Source of the DNA: Cranoglanis bouderius
Taxonomy: Eukaryota; Chordata; Actinopteri; Siluriformes; Cranoglanididae
Direction: 5' to 3'
Assembly: GCA_023630585.1 (NCBI GenBank)
Contig: CM042548.1
Span: forward strand, 19,211,027-19,275,026
DNA length: 64,000 nt
Below are positions 10,069 through 23,399 of the stretch, piece after piece; positions within the stretch are counted from its first letter, which is position 1; every line of letters starts with the position of its first letter. A program made the position numbers and the translations under genes. The notes under the pieces are model-generated. The model was not told where the DNA came from, ran no database searches, and saw only the letters and a program-made list of their open reading frames with translations.

Positions 10069-11689
10069 CAGATGGTATTGTAGGTAATACCACTGCCAAT
10101 TTGGTTATAAAATCAATCTTGGATGCAGAACATATTCTAATTATAATGGTTAATATGCAAGTCATTCATGGTAGATGTATCTTTTAATAGTAAGGTACAG
10201 GGTTTAAGAGGTGAGGCAGATTTTGAGTTTTGACTTTGGCCTTTTTTTTTTTTCTTTAGAGTGGGTTTAATTGGCCATTAGGATCAAAACATGACACAAA
10301 CAGCTTTATCATGATACTGCTTAAAAACACTTTTGTTTGGTTTTTTTTTTTGTTGGTCAACAAGGTTAATCAGTGAAATTAACTAATGTTCTAAAATTGC
10401 CAATTCATGCAAGTAAAAGCATATGTGCAAGAGCGTTCTCTTTTGCTGCAAATCGATTTATGACTACAGGCAAAGGATTTGGTTTCTCCAGTGCTACTAA
10501 ATCTTTACATAATCTAAAAATAATACCTCAAGTTTACTCCACTTGCCTCACACAAATGAATTAAAAGCCCTGAATTTAACCAGCATTCATTTAGATAATG
10601 TTAGGTCTTTAACAGGAACCCTTAACATGAATTCATTTTGGCATTGTATTTGTTAAATATTTCTTCTTTTATGATAGAAATGTATAGCTCTTGCAGAACC
10701 CATACTGCGCAACCACACACTGAGGTTATTAAAAATAATTCTGTAACAGTCATAAACATATTTTAAGCTTTAAAGTCTTTGAATCTTTCTACTAGTCTGT
10801 GATGAAACAGGAAAATAGTCAGACAAGCCTTTTTTTTTTTTTTTTGGCTGATATTTAGCCTAAAGAAAACAGGATGTGAAGTATAGGGATTATGCATGTG
10901 TGGGCAAGGGCGTGCGTGCTGTTTCTTCATCCTGATCCGGTGCTCCATTGTTTCTTCTTCTTCTTTTTTTTTTTTTTAATAATGCATGCCCTTTATTATA
11001 ACATGTTTGAAATGGGTTGTTGAATATCATTTATACAGCACAATAGCTGGAATGTTGTTTTGTCTCCTCGTCACTGCTTATGTGTTATTTCTTTTTAAAG
11101 ATGTTTCAGGTATTTGTGTCCTGTTACTGTTTTAATGCAGTCTCTTGGAGTGCTAATCAGGAAAGCTTTGAGAGAGGCTTACACATTATCCTCAGATTAT
11201 GTTCTCCGCATTAGATATTCCTCCATTTTTATCGACCTGGATCAAATTACCGCAGCATTTGATACTTGAGATGCTCAGCCATGCTCCATTATAAGGGGAA
11301 TATGATCAGTTGTAATTTATGTCCCAAAGAATGCTTTGTACAGGAAGGGAAACTTCTCAGATATACAGTGGGAAATAGGCAGTTAACATTCCTCTGATCT
11401 TTCTGAATGCAAGACAGTTTAAAGAGACTAATTACAAATGTAAACTGGAAAAATTCTATATAAAATCAGCTCCATAAAGGGATGCATGTGGACAGCAACA
11501 ATAGAAAAGGTGGACTGTGGCATTCAAACAAATCTCGATTAGTTTTTAGGAACCCAGTGTGTGCCAAGAAAACATTCCCCACATCATTACACCACCACCA
11601 CCAGGCTGACACAAAATAGGTTAGGTCTATGGATTCATGCTGCTAAATTCTGACCCTACCGTCTGCATGTAACAGCAGAAATTGTGATT

Positions 11690-11925
11690 TATCGCACCAG
11701 GTGACATTTTTCCTATCTTCAACTGTCCAATTTTGGTGAGCCTGTGCCCACTGTAGTCTCAGATCTGTTTTTGGCCGACAGGAGTGGAACTCAATGTGGA
11801 CTTCTGCTGTTGTAGTCCATATGCCTCAAGGTTCAGTGTGTTTTGCGTTCTGAGATGCTTTTCTGCTCACCACGTATCCTTCCTGTCAGCTAAAACCAGT
11901 CTAACCATTCTCCTCTGACCTTTAT
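11690..11925 (+). repeat. Dispersed repeat, copy 1
   Basis: Blocks such as 'gtgagcctgtg', 'gacaggagtggaac', 'gacttctgctgttgtag', 'cctcaaggttca' and 'gagatgcttttctgctcacca' are shared in the same order and orientation with 32555-32800. The family is common in fish genomes but I cannot name it. Confidence 0.65.
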
Positions 11926-11934
11926 TTTTAACAA

Positions 11935-12765
11935 AACTACATGTCACAATTATTGGCACCCCTAGAAATTCTTAAGCCTGTTCCTATTCATATTTTGTTT
12001 TAGTTATTCTAAAGACTTCCTGTTTCACTGAGGTATAAACATGAGGTACGTCATGCCAAATTCGCTTAGTCATTCATTAACATGGATTAGCAAGATTAGA
12101 GCATACACAAATAAAATGAAACAAAAAAGTGTTGACCTTCGCAAATCAGGCAAAGGCTTTAAAAAAAAAGCCCACATTCACTGTGCAATAATTAAGGGGT
12201 TTAAAACAACTGGAGCTGTAATAATCATGCCTGGAAGAGAACGCAAGTGTATTTTTCTCCCACACACACAGTAAAGAGGATGGTTAGAGCTGCAACAGTT
12301 TCTCTAAGGATGACAGTCAGATATTTGCAGAAGCATTTTGGGAGCATTTTGTGGTCACCAAGTTTCCAAATGTACAATTAGATGCCACCTCCATTCCAAA
12401 AACTTGTTTAAAGGTCATCCAGAAGATTTTGTCTTTAATCACAAATGTAAGCACCTGAAGTTTGCTAGACTAGAACGTTGACTGGAACCAGGTTTTATAG
12501 TCAGATAAAAAGAAGGATTGTTGTACAGAAAATAACCTAATCTTTACTGTTAAGTATGTTGGAAGATCTGTGATGTGGGGCTTGCTGAATGACCACAGAG
12601 TCAAGCTTTTGACATACATGGCCATCCCAGACCCCTAAACTAAACCCCAATGAAGAAAGAACCTGTTGGGGCAGCTAGATTAATATAATTAACCACAAAC
12701 CACTTTTTTCCATAGCCTTTTTACCCATTAGTACCATGGGTGCCAATAATTCTGGAGCTGACAGT
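11935..12765 (+). mobile_element. Tc1/mariner element with broken transposase
   Basis: Left end aattattggcacccctag (about 11949) and right end gggtgccaataattctgg (12738-12755) are inverted. Between them, 12041-12274 reads like a transposase start (KSVDLRKSGKGFKKK), and 12540-12660 carries the catalytic-domain blocks seen in the 1.3-kb and 2.1-kb remnants. The coding frame is broken. Confidence 0.6.
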
Positions 12766-13759
12766 ATTTGTCAAAAACCTTAAATGTGACTTTGATATCT
12801 GTTTAATTCTTATGTTCATATGTTGGCCATTTACTTTATATTATGTCAATATGTTTATATGCGCATATTTTCAAACCATATACAACTATACTTTATCCAA
12901 GAATAATGTCCATTTAGTCATTTGGTGGACGCTCATACTTACAACTTCAGAGTTGTATTTGCTTATTTTAAGATTAATCAGTGATTAACATAGAGAGAGA
13001 AAGAGGATATAAGGATTATTATGGGATATAATTTTAATAGGTTGCATTTCAAGTTATTCTACTACATTTGATGTTTATCTTGTGTATGTTACTAGTTTTT
13101 TTTTTCTTGTATCAAATTTCATATTGTTGTTCTGCCTGTACAACTACAAAGAACCTTGCACTGAGGAACACTTTGATCCATATCAAGTACTGACGTTTGT
13201 GAAGGAGCGTTGCCTTATATCACCGTCTTGTTTCTACTTGCCTTGAACCGGATAAAGAAAGCTATCACTCCTACCAAACTGTGGAAAATGTTCATCATGA
13301 AGGAAAACTGGACAACCGTTGGGAACATGAAACCATGGTCCAGCAGATGACGTCATACACTCACCAACATGTCAAGGAGAAGAGTGAACAGATGGCACAG
13401 TAACCGAGCGCAGGAACACGTGTCGCGTTCAACATTTGTAGAGATAAAAATCAGATGACTCATGTCTAAAAAACCTCATGTATTCTCAGGGAAGGCATGT
13501 CTGCCACATCCTGAACGCCTGAGCAAATTCACCACCTTTTAGGAGCATATACGAAGATCCCAGAACATGAATATAAACATTTATTTAATGTTGCTAAAGA
13601 ATCCTGGTAAATTCTAACACAAAGTGTGTACGATTATACATTTGTTCATTCATCTTCAGTATGTGCTGGTCAGAATTACTGCGGATCCACGGTCTATCCC
13701 GGGAACACTGGGCACGAGGCTGGGATACACCCTGGATCAGACTGTTTGTGACAGAGCAC

Positions 13760-13760
<1 letters not shown>

Positions 13761-13809
<49 letters not shown>
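13761..13809. repeat. CA microsatellite
   Basis: About 24 CA units without interruption. Confidence 0.95.
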
Positions 13810-13812
<3 letters not shown>

Positions 13813-14149
13813 CAGAGTATAATGACCTCCCTGAATGAAGACAAAATTATATCTAGTGCTACAGGACCTGAATATATATAAAGACAGGTAAATGTCTTGT
13901 GTGAACTGGAAACAAATGCATAGTTGAATGAACGTCTGAGTAAAAGTTGATGCTGGGTTTTAAGACTCCAAAGAGAGTGGCTTTATTATGTTTTCAACAT
14001 TGAAACATTTGAAAATGGATGGAGTCCTACTTTGTGTTTTGTTAGTTCATCTATTTGAATATCAAGCTTTGGGTTTGAAATGCATTACTTTGATGAGCTG
14101 AATATCATTAAGATATTTTTCACATCCGGGTTATTATTATTTTTTTTTA

Positions 14150-14235
14150 AATTGCTAGACAGTGTTTTATTCTGATACTGATTAAAGAGAAATATGTCTT
14201 TCATCAGTATCAGAATAAAACACTGTCTAGCAATT
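14150..14235. repeat. 33-bp perfect inverted repeat, 20-base loop
   Basis: Arms 14150-14182 and 14203-14235 are exact reverse complements (aattgctagacagtgtttta...), separated by taaagagaaatatgtctttc. Poly-T and poly-A runs flank the arms and extend the pairing imperfectly. It could be a small foldback element or a hairpin. It lies about 300 bp upstream of an inferred dst promoter. Confidence 0.9.
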
Positions 14236-14399
14236 AAAAAAAAAAAAGTGCGTAAATTGCGTGTGTGTGTGTGTGTGTGTGTGTGTGGGGTGGGGTGGAT
14301 GTGCGGGGCACGCGCTGTTAATCACACACCGTCCCGCAAGGCCACGCACGCTCAGAGCGATGGCGCTGTAACACCACGGTTTCTATCCATCCCATAATA

Positions 14400-14634
14400 A
14401 ATATAGTCTGTCTGTATCCAGGGAGCGATGACGCGTTATCATGCCACAAGCCCTCGCGCAACAGCCCAGTCTTTTCTCTCGGTCTGCGCGTTTCCTCGTC
14501 TTTAAAATACCGAGATCGGGCTGGATGAAGCGGATTATCGTCCGAAGAAGGGTGCGGTTCTTGCCAGAGTTGAATTTATACCAATGATAAGCGGCACGAG
14601 GCTGTCGGTTCTTCCAGCTGAAATCTGCACACCG
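14400..14634 (+). promoter_or_regulatory. dst: Internal dst promoter and non-coding exon (inferred)
   Basis: The stretch is CpG-rich with an A/T box TTTAAAATAC at 14501-14510. A start near 14530 would give a non-coding exon ending ACACCG at 14634 before donor gtatgt. It would splice to the acceptor at 14924, with translation from ATG 14961 in the next exon. All splice signals are visible; transcription from here is inference. Confidence 0.4.
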
Positions 14635-14924
14635 GTATGTCTCCGTCTTGTCCTGTCGGGGGAGCCAGACGCATTCGGACTTTCATTTCTCCTCACACGG
14701 CGTTTTTTTTTTAATGACTGTCAGTGAGAGATCAGTTAAGAGTATCTGCGAACAGATGATCCACTGAAGCTCATAACGTGTTTCTATCACCTCCTGGGAG
14801 AGCAACGATGGTGAGAGCAGAAAACGCGCATGGACTCGCGTGCTGTTGTTATTGATCAGGATGTATAGTGTTTACTGAGATCGGTCTCTCTCTCTCTCTC
14901 TCTTTTTATCCATTGTTCCCACAG

Positions 14925-15138
14925 AGTTCAGGATCCGGGAACGCTTCTCTGCGTTGCTCAATGTCTTCATCGGCTGATTTCTCGGATGAGGACGACTACA
15001 GTGTGAGATCGGGGTGTGTATCGCCGGCACCCGGAGACACACTTCCGTGGAATCTACCCCGGCACGAGCGCTCCAAGCGCAAAATCCACGGTGGCTCGGT
15101 GCTGGATCCGGCTGAGAGAGCCGTGCTCAGGATCGCAG
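14925..15138 (+). CDS. dst: dst exon with GDTLPWNL segment; second start at 14961
   Basis: Acceptor cattgttcccacag (CT-rich tract at 14885-14910) and donor gttaga bound 214 bases. In phase 0 from the exon at 6531 it reads SSGSGNASLRCS then MSSSADFSDEDDYSVRSG, GDTLPWNLPRHERSKRK and SVLDPAERAVLRIA, ending in phase 1 so that the next exon completes an aspartate. All segments match mammalian dystonin (SSADFSDEDDFS, GDTLPWNLPKHERSKRK). The acidic, serine-rich stretch precedes the first CH domain. ATG 14961 can serve as an independent start, giving 59 residues before CH1. Confidence 0.9.
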
Positions 15139-15533
15139 GTTAGAGCTACAGGCTGCTTTATTCCAGACACTTCACAGTTTGCTGCGTAATTACATCCAGG
15201 GGTGGTGTAGGCCCGTGTCTGTAAATATAACGCCGTCCGTCTATTGTTGGCGTGTGCCAAGATAACGCTTTTTAGGTTGTATTTCGGCTGTTTTACAGGC
15301 TGAGAGGTTTGTTTATAATGATAAAAAAAATATACAAAAAAATGTAATGATAATGATGCTTTTTATTTATGCTTCTCAAGCCAGTTATCACCAGAATTTG
15401 GTAAGGCGATAAAGGCTGTGGTATTATTGTTTATCAGTAACAAAACACCAGTAGGCGAATATAAATCATGTTTGTGTGGATAGTAGGCTAATTACAGCCT
15501 TCACGACATGTCCTTGTATATCCTGAAAGGCCG

Positions 15534-15568
<35 letters not shown>

Positions 15569-16280
15569 ATAGTGGTGGTTATCGTCGTCATCCCCTTCTC
15601 CTACATCAAAGATAGGATAGTGCAAATGTAATGTCATAGACAAAAACATAGACCTAACTAATATATAATGAACATCAGCAAAACAGCCTGACATATTCTA
15701 ATAAAAGAATAACATTGTTATACTATAGGATGAAGTAAGGATACACACATTATTTAAAAAAAAAATCATAATTAATTAAGTGCTTATAGGTTAATTATGT
15801 TTTGTTTTTTTTTTTTGTTTTTTTGGAGTGGACATATTGCACTTGAACGGTAAAAATGAATAGCAATTTGATTAATAGGCAATTAGGCTATGCAAAAAGC
15901 CTAGTGTTGAATTTTTATATATTATATATTTGTGTCCAGCTGGACTTACAGGAACACCATGGTTTTTTTAACACTGTAAATTTATGCTGTGCAGCCAGAG
16001 ATGTAAAAAAATACTGTTTTCGGTTGTGCTTACCTGTAAACGGCGCACAGTTCATCCCGAGAGAGGAGTGAAATGGGGCTAGCAGCAGGACCATGAAGAG
16101 CTCGGCTTTCCTGCCAGACACGTGTGTGAAAAGCAGCCGCACACACTCGGCACAGTGGACGATGACAAATACAAAACACACGACTTCTTTTAGATTTTGT
16201 TTTAATGTGGAGGTTACAGAGACTTAACCTAGTTTGTCACTAGCTTATCTTGCAGAACTCCACAGGGAATTTTTTTTTAT

Positions 16281-16290
16281 ATATCTATCC

Positions 16291-16379
<89 letters not shown>
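16281..16379. repeat. CTAT and TA microsatellite
   Basis: A CTAT array passes directly into about 28 TA units, then a GA-rich stretch. Confidence 0.95.
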
Positions 16380-16387
<8 letters not shown>

Positions 16388-16679
16388 GAGAGAGAGATAG
16401 TAATTAGGCAGGGCAAAGGTGACCACTGCTTTGATGTGTCATGGCGTGAGGTGCGATCATGGGGACATTACGCATCATCCTTGCACTGTAACAAACTCTT
16501 GTGGCACGTTTAGTATGCAAGCATTAGGATACGCATGATTAAGTTCCTGGAATGTATTTTCTTGTTATTGTTGTAAAAGTATTAGTGTTAAAAGGTAGCC
16601 AAGATAACACACTAGAGCGTAAATCTTTGTTTATATTTATAGGCTACTTTGGTACACTACATTAAATGATGGGTGTAGT

Positions 16680-16859
16680 ATAGAGTAGAGCGCGCGCCGC
16701 TGTGATTTAGCTCCTGACGCCCGTGGGGAAGTGGGTCTGATTGGTCGGTTAATGGACTGGTGGGCGGGTCAACCACTTGGGGCGTCGGCTTCAGTGGGAC
16801 AGCGGCTTGCTTCGGGTCCAGGCGGCAGTCGGTCCTTTATACATCCGTCAACCGGGTTA
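16680..16859 (+). promoter_or_regulatory. dst: Promoter of dst alternative first exon
   Basis: An inverted CCAAT box (CTGATTGGTC, 16738-16747) and a GC box (GTGGGCGGGTC, 16760-16770) lie 90-120 bases upstream of ATG 16860 in a CG-rich stretch beginning with CGCGCGCC at 16690. There is no TATA box. Use as a promoter is inferred. Confidence 0.5.
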
Positions 16860-16947
16860 ATGGCTCATTACGCTCCAGGGCCGTGTGTGCTCTCCACTGA
16901 GATGGACTTTCTCCAAGCTTATGAGGGCGTCCTCGAGAAATATAAAG
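16860..16947 (+). CDS. dst: dst alternative first exon (isoform 1 type)
   Basis: ATG 16860 has an A three bases upstream in a reasonable context and opens MAHYAPGPCVLSTEMDFLQ followed by AYEGVLEKYK, 29 residues plus one base, before donor gtatatt. Phase 1 fits the exon at 39668, giving ...EKYK-DERDRVQKK. Mammalian dystonin isoform 1 has a start of nearly the same length ending LQAYEDVLERYKD. The open frame extends upstream to 16731 with another ATG at 16752, but the length match favours 16860. This start yields a cytosolic form with the full actin-binding domain. Confidence 0.85.
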
Positions 16948-18819
16948 GTATATTTTTTGTTTTCTATTTTGAATGACTTTGTGTGCTGAGGGTCGACTAT
17001 GAGGACCTAAAAATAAAGCGCGTCCCAGCTCGAGTGTTGACAGCGTTGCGCTTTAGACTCAATGACGGAATAAGGAATTTCGTGTGTAAACATACGTTTT
17101 AAAATAATTCGTAAATGTTTTAATATGTTTTTATACGTATATATGACAAGAATGAGCTTAAGTAATGAGTAAAAGAAAAATAAGTTTCAGTCTGGTGGAG
17201 TTTTTTTTCTGTTTAACCGTCACCCTTAGAGGCGACCGTTATTTTGTAGGACGCGCGTGCGAGTCTGTTTGAAAATAATAAACTGAATTCAGAGGGACTT
17301 TGTTTCAGCAATAGGGATTTTGCTATGAAAATAAATGCAGATTGTTGTTGTTTAGGACATTAAAGCGAACAATGGCTTAATGTCCTGTAATTTCTCTAAT
17401 GAAAATGCAATGGGAGGTTTAAGACCTGCACTTAGAATCAGGTCGATTGATGGCTTCTTGATAAGATGGAGCCTTTTGTTTGCAGCGCTTGTTGTATGTA
17501 ATCTCTTTCTTTCTAGTTTTTTTTCTTTCTTTTTTTTTTTCAAATATCATCCTTTCTTCTTCAGCTAACCTTTTGACCAAAAAAACCCAAAGATTTGTGC
17601 AGATTCCTCCATCGCATGACCTCAGCCATCACATCCATCACATCAGCTCTGGTTTATTCTCCTTCTGTGCGCATGCGCTCAAGAGGAAACACTATTTTAG
17701 TGCACTCTGAATCATAGAGGATACAGACTGCAAGTGCTTCCTCGTGTCCTCTCTTTTATCTGCTGAGTAAAATTACCTCATGCGTTTATTAAAGGTGCAG
17801 TAGTTGTTTTTTTTCTTTTCTTTTCGTGACTTACTTGTGCACATAACCTGGAAGTTATGTAGAGCATGATAAAAAAAACAAAAACAAAAAAAAAACAGTG
17901 GCTTGAGCTGTGGCTGTTGCAGAAGTGTATTAAGTTGCTGAGAAAACCTGTTTGGAAAATACACTTCTGGTCAGGAGTGCTTGTTTGTGTTTGGTTGGGC
18001 CTCCTGTCAATCATTTTATAGACTCTCTATTTTATGGGCTAAAGTAGATCCTGGGGATGGAGCTTTGTGAACATGGGTGGGAATGAGGGAGTTGGTTCAG
18101 GAGCAAAAAATCCCTGGTCTTTATTTAAAAAAAAAAAAGACTAATCTTACCTAATGGACCTTTTAAGGGTTACTGACATATGACCTCCTGAGCCATCAAG
18201 CAGGATGTGTCCAACACTGGGATTTTCTTTTATCTGTCGAGAATTATACGCAATCTGTCAGCTGTTTTGAGGCTTAATTGTGCTTCAGGACCTGCTGGTG
18301 TCACTTGATTTAGGAAACTGTGACTTTTGTTGTCTAGGGCATATAGATGATAAAAGAAAAAAGAAATAACACATGCCATGACTATGCTTCGCAATCTTAT
18401 TATCAGGATGTGCATTGTATATCAGTTAGCACCTTATTATGTCTCATTCCCTCAAGGCATCGACACAGCTCATAACTAAAATAGCTGTTCACTTGAAGAA
18501 CCCGTTTGTCACCTAGGAATGCTCCACTTGGGCCAGAAAGCTAGTATAACAGTGACATGGTTCTGTACTTATTCCATAATCTGTCTATAGATATTCACTG
18601 AATTATGTCTTTTCTGCAGGCTCTGAAAAGAATCTTTCATAAATAAGTCACTTTGTTTTCGCATAATAACAACTCCATTTAACCAGCAGTGAGAAAGAAC
18701 TACTGTTTTATTTTGAACATGTCTTGAGACTCGGTGAGCACTGGTTTCTTTGTTTGTGAGTCTCACTGCTAGTTTAGGAACAAAATTGAAAATAAAAGTG
18801 TAATATTTAATTAAAGAAT

Positions 18820-19225
18820 GAAACACTACCGGACCTGCTGTTATAGGAAAATAATCAACGCTTCCTCTTTGCATTGGACAACATTACCCCATCCTGTAGA
18901 TGATTGTTTTCTAACAACAACACATCCTGAAGTGTTTTATTCCTCTTATACCACAGCAATTGTCAGCATCGTACATTTTATCCATTTATAGGCTAGTCTG
19001 CAAAAAACAAGCTAGTTCCTGTTCTCACCGTTAACAGCCTGTCCCTTACAAATCACATCTTGAAGGTAATAATGCAAAAAAATTGCAGCTTGTCATGTTA
19101 TTGAGGAAGCACACAGACCTCCATCCTGTGTCAGAAAACATAAATTACAGCTCTACATCTGACTGTTACAAAGAGCTGACACTGGAGACTCCTTCCAGAA
19201 ATTATAAATAAATGTCTCCTCTCAG
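18820..19225 (-). repeat. Dispersed repeat, inverted copy
   Basis: Read on the minus strand it contains 'aggagtctccagtgtc', 'ggaacta-cttg', 'gctgtggtataag-ggaataaaacact' and 'ctataaca' in the same order as 23400-23735. No coding frame is credible. Confidence 0.65.
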
Positions 19226-20999
19226 AAAAATAATTACACATTTTGTTTTATGTGTAGCCTCAGCCATAAAAGTTCCTGTGAATTAGTTGATACTTTAGAC
19301 GTTTTTAATGTAATAGAAACAGCGCATTAATATAAACCTGTGATTTGCATTGGAGCAGGAATTATTACATTACAGAGCTGTGCTGATATAGGAAATTAGT
19401 CAACACCTTCTGACTAATCAGGATCGAGTATTCAACAGCGCTGAGGTATAAATTGACTTACCAATTTGTCTACTTGTTGTACTTGCAGTCCACAACTTAT
19501 TGTTGTGGACAAACATTTGCCTAAAATTATAAATAGACAGAAAAAAGCACTCTGATACAAATGACAGTACATACAGAAGCATGTACAACACAAACATATA
19601 TTGCATATATGAGACATATATATGACGATTGTTGCACTTATGGCTAAATATGGCTTGTGGATTGTTGTGTTCTTCTTAATTGAGGTCAAATTCCCACCAT
19701 TTTGCTTTATTTGGATGAATATGTTTGGCCTATAGTAACTCAGAGAACTGCATCCTCACAGATTTAGCGGTGTGCTGATAGTGTGTTTGTAGTTAAAGTC
19801 ATGTTTAACGTGTGTTCGAGCTCTATCGGTGTGGTACTCTGGAGACACACTCTTAAGAACATCAGTCAGTCCATTGTGTAAATGGAGAACATCTTTATTA
19901 CTGCTTTATCTTGTCGCTATGCATTTTTTTGGACATATATCACAATCTGTTTCAATGATTAACCACTTCAGTATCTTCTAAGAATAATTCAGTAAGTACA
20001 GTTAGGAAAGCTGAGTAGTTATTATGGACCCCTCAACTGGACCTTGGAGTTTAAGAGGTTAAAAGTCCAGAACCAAAGAGTTTAAAAGTCCAGAACCTAT
20101 GGACAAAGGCAATGATGGCAATAAATATCCAGTCCTGAAGAGAAATACATTAACAGTGTTGCAGCTGTTCATCAGACAAAAGAGCCTCAGATTTGTTGTT
20201 GAGATCTTTTCCCATGCTTCTGAAAGCATGTTCTTTTTACATATGTACAGTGAGAGCGATTAGTTATGATCTTTTTCGCAGAATCTAATGGCTCTCATGT
20301 TTATTTTTTAGTAACACTAAGAATGCTGGACATCCTACCTACATAATTAGGTGTTTAGGTAATTACACACAAGCACAAGAATAATACTCAGCTGTTTCAG
20401 CTCTTTTTAAAAGTCCTAATCCTGCAGCTATGAATCGGAGTTTTTACAAAAGATCTGCAAATGCAAAATGACCGCTGTGACGTTCTTTGGACACGCACAA
20501 TGGACATTGCTTAGGATGAGGATTGCGAATGGATGGGACTGCAGTGCACTGACAAAGCCATTGAAGAGGATGAATTACATACGTCTTTTGTGGCTTTTAT
20601 ACACAGCAGAACCTTGTACCAGAAGCCCAAGATTTATTAGCAGGGTGGGCGTGTTTTTTTTTTTTTTTTTTTATAAATCCATTTGACTCCCTGTCTTTTA
20701 TGACCTTCCAAGGCTTCTATTGTAATCAACAGCACTGAGACTGCAGACTTTGTGGTGGTCTTTGGAACCATTTCACTGATTCAGTATTTGAGCATGCTGA
20801 TTAGTTTGTTGGTGTAAACTTAATAATCCATAAGGATTCTTATCCTGAGTCTTTGTTCAGCTACTGTTAATTTGACCTTTCTAATCAGCAGTAGTGTTTT
20901 TGGCACTTCTGTGAAATACAGTGTCATGATAAATATATAGCTGATGTATCTGTATGTTATACATGGTCAGATATTCGGTTTGCCAAGAACATCTGTATT

Positions 21000-21195
21000 T
21001 GTATAGCCCTTCGAATTACATTGTGACAGAGCAGCTTTACAGAAATCAGGACGTAGATTTATATTTAGACCCTTCATGAGCGAGCCAGAGGTTACTGGAA
21101 ATGAAAAACCTCCCTGAGACGACATGAGGAAGAAACCTTGAGAGAAACCAGGCTCAAAAGAAAACCCATCCTCTTCTGGGTGACACCGGAGGGTG
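21000..21195 (+). repeat. Dispersed fish repeat fragment
   Basis: Contains 'gagcagctttacagaaatcag', 'gagccagaggttac', 'cctccctgaga' and 'gaggaagaaaccttgagagaaaccagg', a block widespread in teleost introns. I cannot assign a class. Confidence 0.5.
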
Positions 21196-23399
21196 TGATT
21201 ATAAATAACTGCAGAACGGGTTCCTAAAAAAAAAAGCCTCATTTTGGTCTCTCCTCATTATTTCCTGTCATATTTGTAAATCCATATTTAGTAAATGTTT
21301 CAGCATATTTTTGTGGTTGTTTTCTTAACCTCCACTGAGTCAGAGTCGCTAGACGTTTTTGAGGAACTAGCGGAGGCAGATAGACAGAAATATTTGGACA
21401 TTTTTAATGCTGAACTCCTACTCTTGCTCAGCATGTCAGAACAGCTGAAAAGAGTAAAATAACATACACTCTTAACTGAAATGTGGCTTGTGTGAATGCG
21501 ATGTGCAGCAACAATTCAAAATAAGCCCTATTCGGATTGGATTAGTTCATCAGAGGGAAGTCTGTAATAATTTTTTTTACACGTGTCCTCAGCGATAAAT
21601 CTCTCGCATCCAGAGAGCAATTAAAGGTAGAGTGAGTTTCTAGCAGTATGTATGCTTGTGTCATATGCTCCATTCACAGTATGGAAGTTGGAGAGGCGCT
21701 GGAGTAGAGAAGAGACCCTGGTTCTTATTTCAGTTTGGGACAAACCAAGGTTCCAGCATGAATTTGAAAATACAATAAAACAATAATCACATAGTATACA
21801 AGAAGCATCCATTTTTCATATCGTGACTCGAGAAGTGATTAATACCTGGGGGAGGGATACAGGGGTTATAGGCTTGTTGAGATAGAGAGAGAGAGAGAGA
21901 GTGTAGGGTTTCAGTGATCTGAGGATAGTATTGCTATCGGTATCGGGGCAGGTGTTGGCCTTGATCAGTATCAGAGTGAAATGAAAATATTTTCTAAACC
22001 TATTCACATACATATTTTATGCCACAAAAGTGTGTGATGTTGACCGTCCTGGCACAAAAGTATACTGGTAACATGCCTGTGATATTTTGCATAACTTTGC
22101 TATAAAAGCTGGCAGACATTCAACACGGTTACTATGACAATATGAGTATCAGGTATCATACTCAGAGCCCTCATATAAGTGCTGTTTATTGTAAAAATTG
22201 GCATTAGTGCATCTGTAAAAGAACAATTCCTCTGTAAAAACTGATTCAGACAAGTTGAGAGTGGTTAGACAGAGTAGAGCGAGAGTGTTTGCTCGTTGAC
22301 TCAGCAGTGTCAACGTTTGAACTAACCTCCAGAAATAGTCGCTACCCCACGGAATGTGTAAAGTCGGACTTGTAAAGAGGCCACAGATTATAGATACCGT
22401 GAGGAGTTATGACTCTGTAGAGTGCCGCAGTGCCGGACTAGATCTCTTCAGTTACATGGAAATTTGTTTTCTATCTGTGTTCTAGGAATTTGGACTGTTT
22501 TATGGCTGTTGATTAGTTGCTAAGCGACAGCTTTGTTTGATCAGCTGTTTTTGTTTTTGTTTTTTTCTTGTAAGATGTTATTTTCAGTATTCCTGAGAGC
22601 CTTCAGGGCTAATGATGATGATATTTAGTAGATCTTGTCCTCTCATGTTCAGCCATTTTATTTTTAATCCTAGTTTAACAAAATTGTGAAGTGACCTTTT
22701 CCTTGTCACTAAAATAATACATCCCCTAAACATGCTAATGTTAGTAATGGTGACTGAAATCTAGTGGGAGCCAGTTAGCATGAGGCTGCATGTATTATGC
22801 TTTACAGGCTTTCATTCAATATCCTTAGCATTTTGAATGCACTAAGACTCATCTTTTTTAAATTTTTTTTTATTTATTTTTTTTTAAATCTCTTTTTCCA
22901 TCACATTGTATGTTAAAATTGTCATTTTTTTAGTCTTGACTGAATCTCTTTTCAATGAATATTAGACTAAAAACAAGCTCCATACATAAAGATCACCATG
23001 ACGAACATCTACAGTCTATTCAGGTTAACAGTGCTCTGACATAGGGACATGTCTACACCTTTCTGTATCTGCCTTATCACGCTGTTCATCATGCCCTGGG
23101 TGTGGTCTGATCAATTCCAAACAAAACATTTTGTCAAATTTATACCACAGCACTGTTGAATTCTCAAATCTGGTCAGAAGATGCCAATTAATTTTCTTTA
23201 ACAGCAAGCACGACTCTGATGTAATTAACACGGCAGGTTTATATTAACACGATATTGTTTCTATAGTAACGACAATCACTGAGACTTGTATGGTGGATGA
23301 TCTCCATTTTCTAAGGTTAATAATAAATGGATTAAAATTGTTTTGCTATATAGCCAAGGAAAAAAGTATAATCATTTGATATGATGAAGCGTTCTGTTA

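Larger units (their letters stand above)
6717..14924 (+). other. dst: dst intron (8.2 kb) with repeats
   Basis: No exon was recognised. Contents: a repeat piece at about 6905-6965 resembling the right-hand element at 51366, a Tc1-type element at 8440-9535, a 17-bp triplet repeat at 10018-10068, a dispersed repeat at 11690-11925, a Tc1 remnant at 11935-12765, CA and GT arrays, a 33-bp perfect inverted repeat at 14150-14235 and an internal promoter near 14.5 kb. Confidence 0.6.

Noticed and set aside
14203..14235. Possible microRNA with an AACACTGTCTAGCAAT arm similar to miR-141/200
   Set aside because: The arms pair perfectly without bulges, the seed and 3' part differ from miR-200, and the flanks are poly-A/T. 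It fits a foldback better.
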